This document shows positions 8,289 through 17,008 of a DNA stretch of 64,000 nt, piece after piece. Below the pieces are notes generated by a model. That model worked only from the letters and a program-made list of their open reading frames with translations, was not told the origin of the DNA and ran no database searches. A program made the translations under genes and the position numbers. How positions within the stretch are numbered: the stretch's first letter is position 1; each line of letters begins with the position of its first letter. This stretch comes from Devosia sp. (GTDB lineage Bacteria; Pseudomonadota; Alphaproteobacteria; Rhizobiales; Devosiaceae), in contig NZ_JAQGJM010000044.1 in NCBI RefSeq assembly GCF_028290625.1, positions 1 through 64,000 on the forward strand, read 5' to 3'.

Positions 8289-8879
8289 ATGAGCCATCAG
8301 CCTGCCGCTCCAAACTACACGCCAGCCTTCAGTCCCCTAAATATCCACAGCCGCTCGCTTGCCTGGCAGCTCGGGGCGGTCGTCGCCGGCACGGTGTTCC
8401 TCGCGGCGTCCTCCTATGTCGAAGTGCCGATGATCCCGGTGCCGATGACCATGCAGACATTCGCCGTCGCCCTCGTGGGCGCGCTCTACGGCTGGCGTCT
8501 TGGCGCAATCACCATCATCGCCTGGCTACTCGAAGGTGCGCTTGGCTTGCCGGTCCTGGCGGGCGGCGCTGCAGGCTTTCAACATTTCCTGGGCGCGACC
8601 GGCGGCTATCTGTTTGCCTTCCCGATTGCCGGTGCCGTGGCCGGTTGCCTGGCCGAGCGCGGCTGGAACGGCAAACGGCCAGTTCTGGCCTTTGTCGGCA
8701 TGCTAGCGTCCAACGCAACCTGCCTTGCTCTTGGCGGGACCTGGCTCGCCGTCATGATCGGCGCTGAGCAGGCCTTGACCTTCGGCGTTACGCCGTTCCT
8801 CGTCGGCGCCGTGTTGAAGTCGGTGCTCGGTGCGGCCGCGCTGATGGCGCTCGATCGCAGCGCGTCCCGCTCGGCCTGA
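8289..8879 (+). CDS. bioY: Biotin transporter BioY
   Basis: This inner-membrane S component of an ECF-type biotin importer has 196 residues and about six hydrophobic segments. The family signatures PVPMTMQTFAV (about 47-57) and GGAAGFQHFLGATGGYLFAFP (about 92-112) are clear. No bioM or bioN gene is adjacent, so it either works alone or borrows another ATPase module. The BioR operator 17 bp upstream indicates induction under biotin limitation. The stop overlaps the next gene's start (TGATG), implying translational coupling. Confidence 0.95.
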   Translation: MSHQPAAPNYTPAFSPLNIHSRSLAWQLGAVVAGTVFLAASSYVEVPMIPVPMTMQTFAVALVGALYGWRLGAITIIAWLLEGALGLPVLAGGAAGFQHFLGATGGYLFAFPIAGAVAGCLAERGWNGKRPVLAFVGMLASNATCLALGGTWLAVMIGAEQALTFGVTPFLVGAVLKSVLGAAALMALDRSASRSA

Positions 8880-9313
8880 TGACCGTTCGTCTGCGGCCGC
8901 ATCACCTGCTGTGCCTGCTGACCTATGTGGGGAAAGGCTATACGCCCGCATTCGTCGTCAATTACGACCGCATCGCCAAGCGCCTCTCCGCCGGGGAGGC
9001 AATTGAAATCGTTGCGGGGCCTGACGACGTCTGCGCTCCCTTATTGTGTGAGCCGGAACAGCACTGCTGGAACGACAGCGTCACCGAGCGGGACCGGCTG
9101 GCCGCGCGCGATGTCGGCGAACTGCTGCGGCGTGAGGAGCCAATCGCCGCAGGAACCAGGCTTGTGCTGGATGAGGATGCGATTGTGCAGATGCGGCAAG
9201 GCTTTGCCACCGGCGCCATTCGGCAAGCGTGTGCGGGCTGCGAATGGTCTGAGTTCTGCACCGCCATTGCCGCGGGCAGCTTCGAGGACGTACGGGTCAC
9301 GATGCATTGCTAG
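8879..9313 (+). CDS. DUF1284 family cysteine-rich protein
   Basis: This 144-residue protein begins with the family signature RLRPHHLLCLLTY. It has eight cysteines (12, 52, 57, 63, 118, 121, 127, 144), including CAGCEWSEFC near the end, plus the His pair at 8-9. An iron-sulfur or zinc site is likely (inference). Function is unknown. Its start codon shares bases with the bioY stop, so it is co-translated with bioY under the BioR operator. That makes it a candidate for a biotin-related role. A bidirectional terminator follows 23 bp later. Confidence 0.85.
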   Translation: MTVRLRPHHLLCLLTYVGKGYTPAFVVNYDRIAKRLSAGEAIEIVAGPDDVCAPLLCEPEQHCWNDSVTERDRLAARDVGELLRREEPIAAGTRLVLDEDAIVQMRQGFATGAIRQACAGCEWSEFCTAIAAGSFEDVRVTMHC

Positions 9314-9335
9314 CGAATGGCTCACAGATACAAAC

Positions 9336-9364
9336 AAAAAGGCCGGCGTTTCCGCCGGCCTTTT
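9336..9364. terminator. Bidirectional intrinsic terminator
   Basis: The GGCCGGCG and CGCCGGCC arms around a TTTC loop are flanked by five A on one side and four T on the other. The hairpin serves both the bioR-bioY-DUF1284 unit (plus) and carD (minus), which converge here. Confidence 0.85.
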
Positions 9365-9386
9365 CAATTCCAAATTCTGGCGAAAT

Positions 9387-9962
9387 TTACGCCGCGGCTT
9401 CTTCGTCCGTGGCCGTATCGGCTTCCACGGCATCGGCCTTGGTGCGCTTGGGCGACTTGGCCAGGTTCCGCTGGATCAGCTGAATCGCCTCGGTCAGCGT
9501 CAGCTTGTTGACGGCGCTGATTTCGCGGCTCATGCGGTCCATCGCCTGCTCGAACAGCTGGCGTTCCGAATAGGACTGCTCGGGCTGCTCTTCGGAGCGA
9601 TAGAGATCGCGCACGACTTCGGAAATGGCGATCAGGTCGCCGGAGTTGATCTTGGCTTCATATTCCTGGGCACGACGGCTCCACATGGTGCGCTTGACGC
9701 GCGCGCGGCCGGTGACGGTGGTCAGCGCCTGGGTAACCATGTCTTCTTCGGCGAGATGACGCATGCCGACGGACTTGATCTTGGCGACAGGAACGCGCAG
9801 GGTCAGCTTGTCCTGCTCGAAGCTGATGACGAACAGCTCAAGCGTCAGGCCCGCAACTTCCTGCTCTTCGATCGCGACGATCATCCCGACACCATGGGCG
9901 GGATACACGACGAATTCGCCGGTCTTGAACCCAAGACGCTGCGTGGTCTTCTTGGCTACCAT
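9387..9962 (-). CDS. carD: CarD/CdnL family RNA polymerase-binding regulator
   Basis: This 191-residue cytoplasmic factor binds the RNA polymerase beta subunit and stabilises open complexes at growth-related promoters. The N-terminal Tudor-like RNA-polymerase-interacting domain (about 8-65, FKTGEFVVYPAHGVGMIV) is followed by the helical DNA-binding part (about 66-165) with RRAQEYEAKINSGD and VVRDLYRSEEQPEQSYSER. The C-terminal 20 residues are acidic and alanine-rich. The start MVAKKTTQ at 9962 fits the family. The open frame upstream is untranslated leader. Its leader of over 200 bases separates it from fdxA. Confidence 0.95.
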   Translation of the reverse strand: MVAKKTTQRLGFKTGEFVVYPAHGVGMIVAIEEQEVAGLTLELFVISFEQDKLTLRVPVAKIKSVGMRHLAEEDMVTQALTTVTGRARVKRTMWSRRAQEYEAKINSGDLIAISEVVRDLYRSEEQPEQSYSERQLFEQAMDRMSREISAVNKLTLTEAIQLIQRNLAKSPKRTKADAVEADTATDEEAAA

Positions 9963-10204
9963 GAGATAACTCCTTGTTGACGCCCCGATGGACAGTTCCT
10001 GGCGGGAAGGACCGTCCACTCCGTACTGTTCAATCCCCGTTTCCGGGGCACTGGACGCAGTCAAGCACTCTGGCCGCCCCGGTCCGCTTTCCGGCGCGCT
10101 CAGCATCTGGTGATGTTTGTCAAAAAAAATGTGCCTGATGGCACTCTGGTGACGGGCTTGGCTGCATGTAGACAGACCATAGCACAAAATTTCAGCAGAA
10201 TCAA

Positions 10205-10240
10205 AAGGAACGAATCAACACCTAGTGTGTCCCGTTCCTG
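10205..10240 (-). terminator. Possible weak terminator between fdxA and carD
   Basis: On the minus strand the arms AGGAACG and CGTTCCT, with a long loop, are followed by TTTGATT. It lies downstream of fdxA and upstream of carD. The long loop and short T-run make it a weak candidate. Confidence 0.35.
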
Positions 10241-10282
10241 AACAATCGCGTCCTTGCTCGGACCGATCCCACAGTCGGCATT

Positions 10283-10421
10283 AGGGCGAAGAGTTTCGGG
10301 TCAGGCCGAGCCGAGAATGGTGCTTCGGGAGAACCGGAGCGGAGCGTACGTTCTGTACGTGAGCACCGGAAGCGGACCGGAGCGCCATTCGCAGGCCGGC
10401 ATCACCCGAAAATCGAGCCCT
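10283..10421 (+). repeat. Structured 140-bp dispersed repeat, copy 1
   Basis: This is one of three copies (also at 15,564 and 26,050), all in the same orientation and 138-140 bp long. The central core reads GAGAACCGGAGCG, a GCGTAC/GTACGT hairpin, then GAGCACCGGAAGCG. Outer arms differ between copies but pair within each copy: here AGGGC with GCCCT, GTTTCGGGT with ACCCGAAAA, and GAATGG with CCATTC. Several pairs are G-U only if the plus strand is the RNA. It abuts the fdxA stop codon, antisense to it. It may be a structured RNA or a miniature mobile element. Confidence 0.75.
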
Positions 10422-10758
10422 AATCGCCTTCGCCGGGGGTTTCCGAGAAATACTTTTCGAACTTGCCGTCTTCGCCGTCAAACGCCTTGGCGTCGGCCGG
10501 GGGATCGCGGCGTTCACTCAGGTTGGGCCAGACCGAGGCAAACTTCGTGTTGATCTCGAGCCATTTATCCAGCCCGCTCTCGGTGTCGGGCTTGATCGCC
10601 TCGGCCGGGCACTCGGGCTCGCAGACGCCGCAATCGATACACTCGTCCGGATGGATGACGAGCATGTTCTCGCCTTCGTAAAAGCAGTCGACCGGGCACA
10701 CTTCGACGCAGTCGGTATATTTGCACTTAATGCAATTGTCGGTGACGATATAGGTCAT
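10420..10758 (-). CDS. fdxA: Seven-iron ferredoxin FdxA
   Basis: This 112-residue cytoplasmic electron carrier has the 3Fe-4S plus 4Fe-4S cysteine pattern. C9, C17 and C50 serve the first cluster; C21, C40, C43 and C46 serve the second, with extra cysteines at 12 and 25. The C-terminal tail ending FSETPGEGD is typical of the alphaproteobacterial type. The start MTYIVTDNC at 10,758 is invariant in the family. It lies upstream of carD, a widespread alphaproteobacterial arrangement. Its stop codon touches the structured repeat. Confidence 0.96.
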   Translation of the reverse strand: MTYIVTDNCIKCKYTDCVEVCPVDCFYEGENMLVIHPDECIDCGVCEPECPAEAIKPDTESGLDKWLEINTKFASVWPNLSERRDPPADAKAFDGEDGKFEKYFSETPGEGD

Positions 10759-10972
10759 CTGGCGGGCGGTTCCCGAGCGGAACATGAGGACTGGGGCTTG
10801 CTGGTCCGGTTGCTAAACCCTTTTGGCCTCTGCTGCAAGGCTCAGACCGGGTCGCTTTTGTCGCGGTTCGGGCCGCCGGCGCAACAGTGTTTCAAGCCGG
10901 CTTTGTTTGACGCCATCAGGCTCACGCCCGCGCCCCCGACAAGCCTCATGGCCAGTCAACCGCCCCTATTCA

Positions 10973-11380
10973 TTATTCATCGTCCTTCAATCGATCCGTC
11001 TCTCGACGCTCTTTCTTCGTGGGTCGTCCCGCCCCATCATCGCGCTGGGCAATCGCCGCCCCGTACGGCGACCGCTCGGCCTTGGGCAGCACCGGCGGCG
11101 ACAGGTCCTCGTACAATCCCTGCGCTTCGCTCGCTGGGCCCCGCCGCATGCCGGCGTCCAGAATCTTCCACACCACGATGCGGTTATGGATCGCCATGGT
11201 CAGCACGTCGCCGGCGCCCACCTTATGGTCGCTATCGACGGTCTTTTCGGAGTTGACCCGAATCGCCCCGGTTTCGATGATCTTTTGCGCTAGCGTGCGC
11301 GATTTGATGGCGCGCGAAAAGAACAGGAACCTGTCCAGCCGCTCCTTGCGGATAGGCGGTGTGGTTCCTGTCCCTGCCAA
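10973..11380 (-). CDS. S4-domain RNA-binding protein (Hsp15/HslR-like)
   Basis: This 135-residue protein has an S4 RNA-binding domain at about 12-75 (RLDRFLFFSRAIKSRTLAQKI, then GAIRVN and VGAGDVLT). A basic, charged tail follows. The family member Hsp15 recycles free 50S subunits carrying nascent chains after heat shock; whether this one does so is inference. The only plausible start is TTG at 11,380, because the first internal ATG would delete the domain. It begins three bases after the helicase stop, so the two are probably co-translated. Confidence 0.88.
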   Translation of the reverse strand: MAGTGTTPPIRKERLDRFLFFSRAIKSRTLAQKIIETGAIRVNSEKTVDSDHKVGAGDVLTMAIHNRIVVWKILDAGMRRGPASEAQGLYEDLSPPVLPKAERSPYGAAIAQRDDGAGRPTKKERRETDRLKDDE

Positions 11381-11383
11381 TCG

Positions 11384-14300
11384 CTACTCGGGCTTCTTGT
11401 TGCGCAGGGCCGCCAGCGCCGCGAACGGGCTGTCGGGATCGTAGACCACCTTGCGCTCGTCGCGCACGGGCCGGTTATTGTCCTGCTTTGGCGCATCGCC
11501 CCGCGGCTTGTCGAACTTCGGCCGTGCCTCGGCCTTAGCGCGATTCTCGAACCGCGCCTTGCCGTTGAGATGCTGGGCCTTGGAAAGATCCTGCACTTCG
11601 CCCTCGGGCCGCCGATTGACCACCCGCTGCGGCGGGGCATCAGCCGGGCGGGTCCGGTCGGGACGCGGACGTTGCGGCCGCACAACCTGCACTTCGCCTT
11701 CTGGCCGCGTCGGGCCACGACGGGGGCCACCATGACGCTTGGCATTGTCCTGCGTGCGCTTGCCGCCCGGGAACCATACTTCGTCGAATTCCGGCTCGGC
11801 CGGCTTGGTATCCACAGGCGCCGGCTCTGCCACAACGGCTTCAACAGGCGCCGCCTCGATAATCGTCGTTGCCGGAATATCGGCCTCGACCACAACCACA
11901 TCAGCCGGAACCGCCTCGACTTCGGCCGCGCCCGATGGCTCGACTTCGCTCGGATTGTCGACCAGCGTTTCTTCCAGCGCCGGCGCTTCCGCGCTGGCCT
12001 CAGCCGGAGCCGCCACAGCCTCGACGGGCTTTGCAACCTTGGGCGTCTTGCGCAGGCGATAGCCCAGCGACGTCAAAATGGACGCAAAGTCTTCGCCCGA
12101 GCAGCCCAGCAGCGAGGTCATCTCGACCGTCACCCGGAACCCATTGCCCTCCGCGGCGCCGGCTGGCGGCTCGCCCTGGAACCGGCTCGGATCGACCGCG
12201 ATCAGCGGCCGGATGATATCGGCCAGCCGCTCCAAAATGTCGACGCGCACCGCTCGCTTACCGGCCACCTTGAAGCCCGCAACCTCATAGAGGCGCTGGT
12301 CGACTTCCGGATCGATCAGGAACGACGTCCGTCCGCTCAAAACGATATGCGGCAGGTCGGTCACGCCCGGCTGGCGGATGCCGCCATTTTTCAGCGCGAA
12401 CAGAATCAGCGCCAGCTCTCGCGGCGCCGGCTTCAGGCTCAGCGGCAGGTAGATGTGATAGGCGCCGAACTTGATGCCCAGCTTGCGCATCTTGCCGCGC
12501 ACGTCCTGGTCGAGGTTCTTGACCTCGTCGCCCACTTGCCCGCGGGGAATTAGCCCCAGGTTCTCGAACAGCTGGAACGCGATGCCGCGCGCCGGCCCTT
12601 CGATATCGGCGGGAGCCTCCAGGCTCATCACCTGTTCCAGCACCGTATTGATATGATGGCGCAGCCACAGATTGAGGCGGTCCTGCACCGCGATCAAGTC
12701 CGGCCCCGTCAGCGACTCGTCCGCCAGGATCAACAAGCGCGGCCGCAACAGCGCATCGCCCTCGACCAGCTCGGCGACGATATCGCCCTTCCAGCGCATG
12801 CGCCCATCGGTCGCCAGAACGAATTCCTCGTTCGGCGCCCCCGCCAGCCGGTCGGCCCGGTGGTGGATTTCGGGGGCCACGACGTGGTCCGCTGCCGTCC
12901 TTATGCCCTTGACGTCGACGTCGCCGTCATTGCGCGCCAGGGTAAAGCGGAAGCCTTCGAGCGTGCCGATGAGATGGCCTTCCAGCCGCACTTCGCCACG
13001 TTCATTGATCTCGGGAGATGCCATGCGTTTGTCTTTCAGGTGTCGGAGCAGCACGCTGGTGCGGCGGTCGACGAAGCGCTGGGTCAACCGCTCATGAAGA
13101 GCATCGCTCAGCCGATCTTCGATATCCCGGGTCTTTTCGCGCCAATGCAGCGGGTCCGCAAGCCAGTTTTTACGGTTCGCCACAAACGTCCATGTCCGGA
13201 TCTGCTTGATCCGGTTGCTCAACGTGTCGATATCGCCGCTCGAATTGTCACAAAACCGGATTTGCTCGGCCATCCAGTCGGGGCTAACCGCCTGCTTTCG
13301 CATCAAATCAGAATAAATTCGCGTGATGATTTCGCCGTGCGCCGCCGGTGAAATCCCCAGGTAATCCGGGGTCTGGCACACTTCCCACAGCAGCTTTGCA
13401 CCCGTCATGCCTCGCGCTAGTGCCCCCGCCTCATTGCGCGAAACGAACTCCAGCGCCCGCTGATCGGTCGCTATGGGCACCCGTGTCAGGCTGCGCTGGT
13501 CGGGGGACCGCTCCAGGGAATTGAGCAAAGCGGGGATAGACGAAAAATCCAGCTCATTGTTGCGCCATTGCAGCACTTTGATTGGATCGAAATCGTGCGT
13601 TTCCAACGCCACGATCATTTCTTCCTCGAACCCCTCGGTCCCCGCCGTCACCCCGAAGGTGCCATTGCGCGCATGCCGCCCGGCTCGCCCGGCGATCTGC
13701 CCCAGCTCCGCTGGCGTCAAGGGCCGGCTTTGGTGACCGTCGAATTTGGTGTCGTCCGCAAAGGCCACGTGATGGATATCGAGGTTCAGCCCCATGCCAA
13801 TGGCATCGGTCGCCACCAGGAAATCCACGTCGCCATTCTGGTAAAGCTCGACCTGCGCATTGCGCGTGCGCGGGCTCAGCGCGCCCATCACCACCGCCGC
13901 CCCACCGCGCTCGCGCCGGATCAATTCGGCAATCGCGTAAACCTGCCGCGCCGAGAACGCCACGATGGCCGAACGCTCCGGCTGCCGCGAAATTTTTTTC
14001 GAGCCCGCATAGGTCAATTGCGAAAACCGCGGCCGGTCGATGATCTCGACATGCGGCAACAGTTTCTTGATCACCGGCGCCATCGTCGCCGCGCCCAGCA
14101 GCAGCGTTTCGTTCATCCCCCGCGCATGCAGGATGCGATCGGTGAACACATGCCCACGGTCGAAATCGATCGCCGTCTGGATTTCGTCGATCGCCACGCA
14201 ATCGACCTTGATATCGGTTGGCATCGCCTCGACCGTACACACCCAATAGCGCGGCCGCGCCGGCACGATGCGCTCCTCCCCGGTCACCAGCGCCACCGCC

Positions 14301-14473
14301 TGTACGCCGACGCGTTCCATCACGCGCTGATAGACCTCGCGCGCCAGCAGGCGCAGCGGCAGCCCAATCATCCCCGTGGGATGAGCCAGCATGCGCTCGA
14401 TGGCAAAATAGGTCTTGCCGGTATTGGTGGGGCCGAGAATCGCCTTGAGCGAATGGTGCGGTGCAAAAGTCAT
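11384..14473 (-). CDS. SUV3-like DExH-box helicase
   Basis: This 1029-residue protein has Walker A GPTNTGKT at 14-21, motif II DEIQ at 96-99 and motif VI-like QIAGRAGRHARNG near 265-280. These features belong to the mitochondrial-type SUV3 helicase family, which unwinds RNA and supports RNA turnover. About 200 C-terminal residues are low-complexity: first Ala/Val/Glu/Pro-rich, then Arg/Lys/Pro-rich and likely disordered, probably RNA-binding. The start MTFAPHHSLKAILGPTNTGKT at 14,473 places the P-loop at the usual distance. The longer open frame to 14,674 is rejected. The S4-domain gene follows at three bases, a common alphaproteobacterial pair. Confidence 0.92.
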   Translation of the reverse strand: MTFAPHHSLKAILGPTNTGKTYFAIERMLAHPTGMIGLPLRLLAREVYQRVMERVGVQAVALVTGEERIVPARPRYWVCTVEAMPTDIKVDCVAIDEIQTAIDFDRGHVFTDRILHARGMNETLLLGAATMAPVIKKLLPHVEIIDRPRFSQLTYAGSKKISRQPERSAIVAFSARQVYAIAELIRRERGGAAVVMGALSPRTRNAQVELYQNGDVDFLVATDAIGMGLNLDIHHVAFADDTKFDGHQSRPLTPAELGQIAGRAGRHARNGTFGVTAGTEGFEEEMIVALETHDFDPIKVLQWRNNELDFSSIPALLNSLERSPDQRSLTRVPIATDQRALEFVSRNEAGALARGMTGAKLLWEVCQTPDYLGISPAAHGEIITRIYSDLMRKQAVSPDWMAEQIRFCDNSSGDIDTLSNRIKQIRTWTFVANRKNWLADPLHWREKTRDIEDRLSDALHERLTQRFVDRRTSVLLRHLKDKRMASPEINERGEVRLEGHLIGTLEGFRFTLARNDGDVDVKGIRTAADHVVAPEIHHRADRLAGAPNEEFVLATDGRMRWKGDIVAELVEGDALLRPRLLILADESLTGPDLIAVQDRLNLWLRHHINTVLEQVMSLEAPADIEGPARGIAFQLFENLGLIPRGQVGDEVKNLDQDVRGKMRKLGIKFGAYHIYLPLSLKPAPRELALILFALKNGGIRQPGVTDLPHIVLSGRTSFLIDPEVDQRLYEVAGFKVAGKRAVRVDILERLADIIRPLIAVDPSRFQGEPPAGAAEGNGFRVTVEMTSLLGCSGEDFASILTSLGYRLRKTPKVAKPVEAVAAPAEASAEAPALEETLVDNPSEVEPSGAAEVEAVPADVVVVEADIPATTIIEAAPVEAVVAEPAPVDTKPAEPEFDEVWFPGGKRTQDNAKRHGGPRRGPTRPEGEVQVVRPQRPRPDRTRPADAPPQRVVNRRPEGEVQDLSKAQHLNGKARFENRAKAEARPKFDKPRGDAPKQDNNRPVRDERKVVYDPDSPFAALAALRNKKPE

Positions 14474-14524
14474 CGTCGCCAATGTAGGGCGTGGGAGCGC
14501 CGGATAGAAGTGGTGGAGACACAC

Positions 14525-14539
14525 GTCCCACAACGGGAC
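14525..14539. promoter_or_regulatory. 15-bp palindrome, candidate operator (1 of 3)
   Basis: GTCCCACAACGGGAC has GTCCC and GGGAC arms with a 5-base centre. It lies 52 bp upstream of the helicase start. Related sites lie at 14,893 and 15,414. Confidence 0.4.
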
Positions 14540-14892
14540 GTAACATGCGACCGAAATCCGTGTCTGTTTAATGACAGAACGAGACAAGAACAAACCGAAA
14601 CCGAATCGGCGTGACTCGCTGAGTCTGGCTTTGTTCTGGGCTAGCTGTGGTGGGTCTAATCCAAACATACCCACTAGCGTCCCTGATGCTTCCCCCGCCG
14701 CGCGGCGAAACCATCAAAACCCGTTCAACATCGTTACCAAGCCCTTAACAAAGCCTCGAATCGGCCTCGCACGGCCCGAACATAAAGAGATCGTAAACAG
14801 GCTAAGCCTCTATTTTTCTTGTGCATTTAGATGCAGTTCCAAGGCAGCGCGCCGCTCTCAAAACCACAAATTGAGGAAGTCCGCGCTTGACC

Positions 14893-14907
14893 GTCCCAAG
14901 ACGGGAC
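14893..14907. promoter_or_regulatory. 15-bp palindrome, candidate operator (2 of 3)
   Basis: GTCCCAAGACGGGAC is preceded by TTGACC, as is the third site. The shared TTGACCGTCCCAAG context suggests a repeated control element overlapping a promoter -35 region. Confidence 0.4.
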
Positions 14908-14942
14908 GCCGCCATTGTGCCCACCGCAGGTCCCCCCCTCCT

Positions 14943-15032
14943 ACCTCCCCCATCATGGGGGAGGTTTCTCTCCACTCTTGGAACTCGATCCTGCACTACC
15001 TCCGGCAGACACCTCCCCCATGATGGGAGAGG
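14943..15032. repeat. Two palindromes of the CCTCCCCCATSATGGGGGAGG type
   Basis: One near-perfect palindrome lies at 14,943-14,965 and a slightly diverged one at 15,010-15,032. They are typical extragenic palindromes of Hyphomicrobiales. No gene lies between them. Confidence 0.65.
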
Positions 15033-15413
15033 CTGGGAGGGGGTGGCCGTTTAGCCCCAACCTCCCATTCCGGCACACTCCCCACCTTCAACCCGTCGCC
15101 TCGTTAACCCCCGCACCAAACCCGGAACGAACACGGACCGAATCGGGCGAACCACCCCAATGCCCCTTCGTTCACCCCTCCCCCTAGTGGTCCCTGGTGC
15201 CGCCACCCACTAACCACTCACCGTCCACGAAATTCCGTTCGGAATCCCTCCAAAACCCGTTCATCTTCCTGATCAAACAGTGAATTTCGCGCTCCCAACG
15301 CCCTTCCTAACGCCCCCTTAAAGTCCCATTCCCGTTTCCACGGCCGCCCATCATCTTTGTCCCCAGGCCTTCCGGGCGCCTTAAATTACAAAATTGACAA
15401 TAAACCCTTTGAC

Positions 15414-15428
15414 CGTCCCAAGCCGAGA
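15414..15428. promoter_or_regulatory. 15-bp imperfect palindrome, candidate operator (3 of 3)
   Basis: GTCCCAAGCCGAGAC has one mismatch in the right arm and is preceded by TTTGACC and, further up, TTGACA at 15,395. It matches site 2 in 13 of 15 positions. No gene follows on the plus strand. Confidence 0.35.
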
Positions 15429-15563
15429 CGGCTCGCGCCTGATTGCTCAAGTCATGGAAATACAGCCCGCTGAGCCGCGGGCCGAGGCTGATCGCCAAAT
15501 CGACCATGAGGAACGCTACGCAACTGGGGCAGGAGCGCTACGTCACCGAGGCGATCACGCGCA

Positions 15564-15701
15564 GTAGACGCGTCGAGATTTGCGCTGGGAGAGACGAAAA
15601 TGGTGGGTTTGGAGAACCGGAGCGGAGCGTGCACGTGAGCACCGGAAGCGGACAAACCTGCCATTTGCAGGCCGCCCCAGTGCAAATATCGATGCGTCTA
15701 C
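15564..15701 (+). repeat. Structured 140-bp dispersed repeat, copy 2
   Basis: The element is 138 bp with the same core (GAGAACCGGAGCG, short hairpin, GAGCACCGGAAGCG). Its own arms pair: GTAGACGCGTCGA with a TCGATGCGTCTAC-like partner, and ATGGTGGGTTTG with CAAACCTGCCAT. The second pairing needs U-G and G-U wobbles that work only in plus-strand RNA. The right edge overlaps the stop codon of the DUF3108 gene, just as copy 1 abuts the fdxA stop. Confidence 0.75.
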
Positions 15702-16477
15702 GGTTTCATCGAGGTTAGGACCATGGAGAGATCCCCCACGCTGGTATTGAGCAGCACGCGGTAGGGGATGAAATATCCCGTCTCGCCCAGCGGCGCATAC
15801 CAGATCAGGATGCGATCACTGTCGGCCAGATAATTGGTCATTTCCGAAGTGGTGAAATGCCCCGATACGGGCTGGTAATCCATGTTGCACAGGATCACCG
15901 GGCCCTGATAGCCGGTGCGCGCAGACGTGGCCTCGTCCTCGGCGGCAAAGGCCATGACGATATTGAAGCGCTCGACGCCGGTGAAAATCTTGAGATTGCG
16001 ACGGCACAGGCTCTTGTCCAGTGTGCCGCCCTTGATCACGAAGCTCGATAGCACATCGCCCACATTGGTCAGGTGGCTGCGCTCGATCGGCACGCGATTG
16101 TAATTGTCGATCAGCGGCGGATCGACCCGGAATGCCGTCACGTTGTGACCCGCATAACTCACGTCGACCGTGAAGGTATCGCCCTTCACCTTGGTCTGCA
16201 GGTCGAATTCCTGGCTGGTCAGCTGCGAGCCGCCGGATGACCCACTGGCGGTGACGCTCGCGGTCCCACTCGCCACCAGCGATCCCAGCCCCGCCACATT
16301 GGCCTTGAGGTCCAGCGCATAGCGCGAGCCGTCATCGCTCAGGTCGACATTGACATTGGCGACGTTGATGCCGCCGACCGTCACCACATAGCTGGCCGTG
16401 GCATTGACCTCCGCACCCAGCGCCGGCAGCGCGAGGGCAGTGAATCCGAGGACGCAGGCAAAGCGGGACAAGGTCAA
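15698..16477 (-). CDS. DUF3108 domain exported protein
   Basis: This 259-residue protein has an N-terminal signal peptide (ACVLGFTALALPALGA, cleavage near residue 21). The rest forms one beta-rich DUF3108 domain ending PLGETGYFIPYRVLLNTSVG. The family is predicted periplasmic; its molecular function is unknown. It lies divergent from rpmB, a conserved arrangement in Hyphomicrobiales. The gene's last codons are overlapped by structured repeat copy 2, so the repeat may have supplied the stop codon or inserted beside it. Confidence 0.88.
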   Translation of the reverse strand: MTLSRFACVLGFTALALPALGAEVNATASYVVTVGGINVANVNVDLSDDGSRYALDLKANVAGLGSLVASGTASVTASGSSGGSQLTSQEFDLQTKVKGDTFTVDVSYAGHNVTAFRVDPPLIDNYNRVPIERSHLTNVGDVLSSFVIKGGTLDKSLCRRNLKIFTGVERFNIVMAFAAEDEATSARTGYQGPVILCNMDYQPVSGHFTTSEMTNYLADSDRILIWYAPLGETGYFIPYRVLLNTSVGDLSMVLTSMKP

Positions 16478-16700
16478 GATGGATCGTCTCTCAGCACGCG
16501 GGGAAGGCGGCGCGAATCAGCCAAGAGGGAAAGGTGCCTGCGCTTATCCCCCCTTGCAAGCCGATCGCGCCCGTTTGAGCCCGCTTCGCCTTGACGGCGG
16601 CGCCCGTTTTCTCTAAAGACGCCCCAGATTTCACAACAATCGAGGCCCGTCGCGGACTTGTCCGCCACGCAGGACCTTTACACAAATAGGATATCTTCCA

Positions 16701-16988
16701 ATGGCACGTCGCTGCGAACTGACTGGCAAAGGCGTGATGACCGGTAACAACGTGAGCCATGCGCTCAACCGTACCCGTCGTCGCTTTCTGCCCAACCTTT
16801 TGAATGTCACCCTGCTGTCCGAGACGCTCGGCCGCCCCGTCAAGCTGCGCATCTGCGCTGCGGCGCTGCGCACCGTCGAGCACCGCGGTGGCCTCGATGC
16901 CTTCCTGCTCAAGCAGGACGATGCCGATATGAGCCCGCTGGCTCAGGGCCTCAAGAAGGAACTGCGCGCCGCCCTGGCCGCCGCTTAA
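16701..16988 (+). CDS. rpmB: 50S ribosomal protein L28
   Basis: This 95-residue ribosomal protein has the invariant start MARRCELTGKGVMTGNNVSH and the central RRRFLPNLLNVTLLSETLGR. The length is normal for Alphaproteobacteria. It lies alone between the divergent DUF3108 gene and the queuosine-precursor transporter, and a strong terminator follows 20 bp after the stop, so it is monocistronic. Confidence 0.97.
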   Translation: MARRCELTGKGVMTGNNVSHALNRTRRRFLPNLLNVTLLSETLGRPVKLRICAAALRTVEHRGGLDAFLLKQDDADMSPLAQGLKKELRAALAAA

Positions 16989-17008
16989 TTCTTTCACTTT
17001 CAGTTTTG

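Larger units (their letters stand above)
14474..15563. other. Long non-coding region upstream of the helicase
   Basis: About 1.1 kb holds no frame that I believe. Open frames here have poor codon use and no start signals. It contains three GTCCC-centred palindromes (14,525, 14,893 and 15,414), two copies of an ACCTCCCCCATSATGG palindrome and a TTGACA hexamer at 15,395. It could hide a small RNA gene or a decayed gene. Confidence 0.5.

Noticed and set aside
14571..15023. A 150-codon frame in the region upstream of the helicase
   Set aside because: No ribosome-binding site, unusual composition and it runs through a palindromic repeat. Treated as non-coding.
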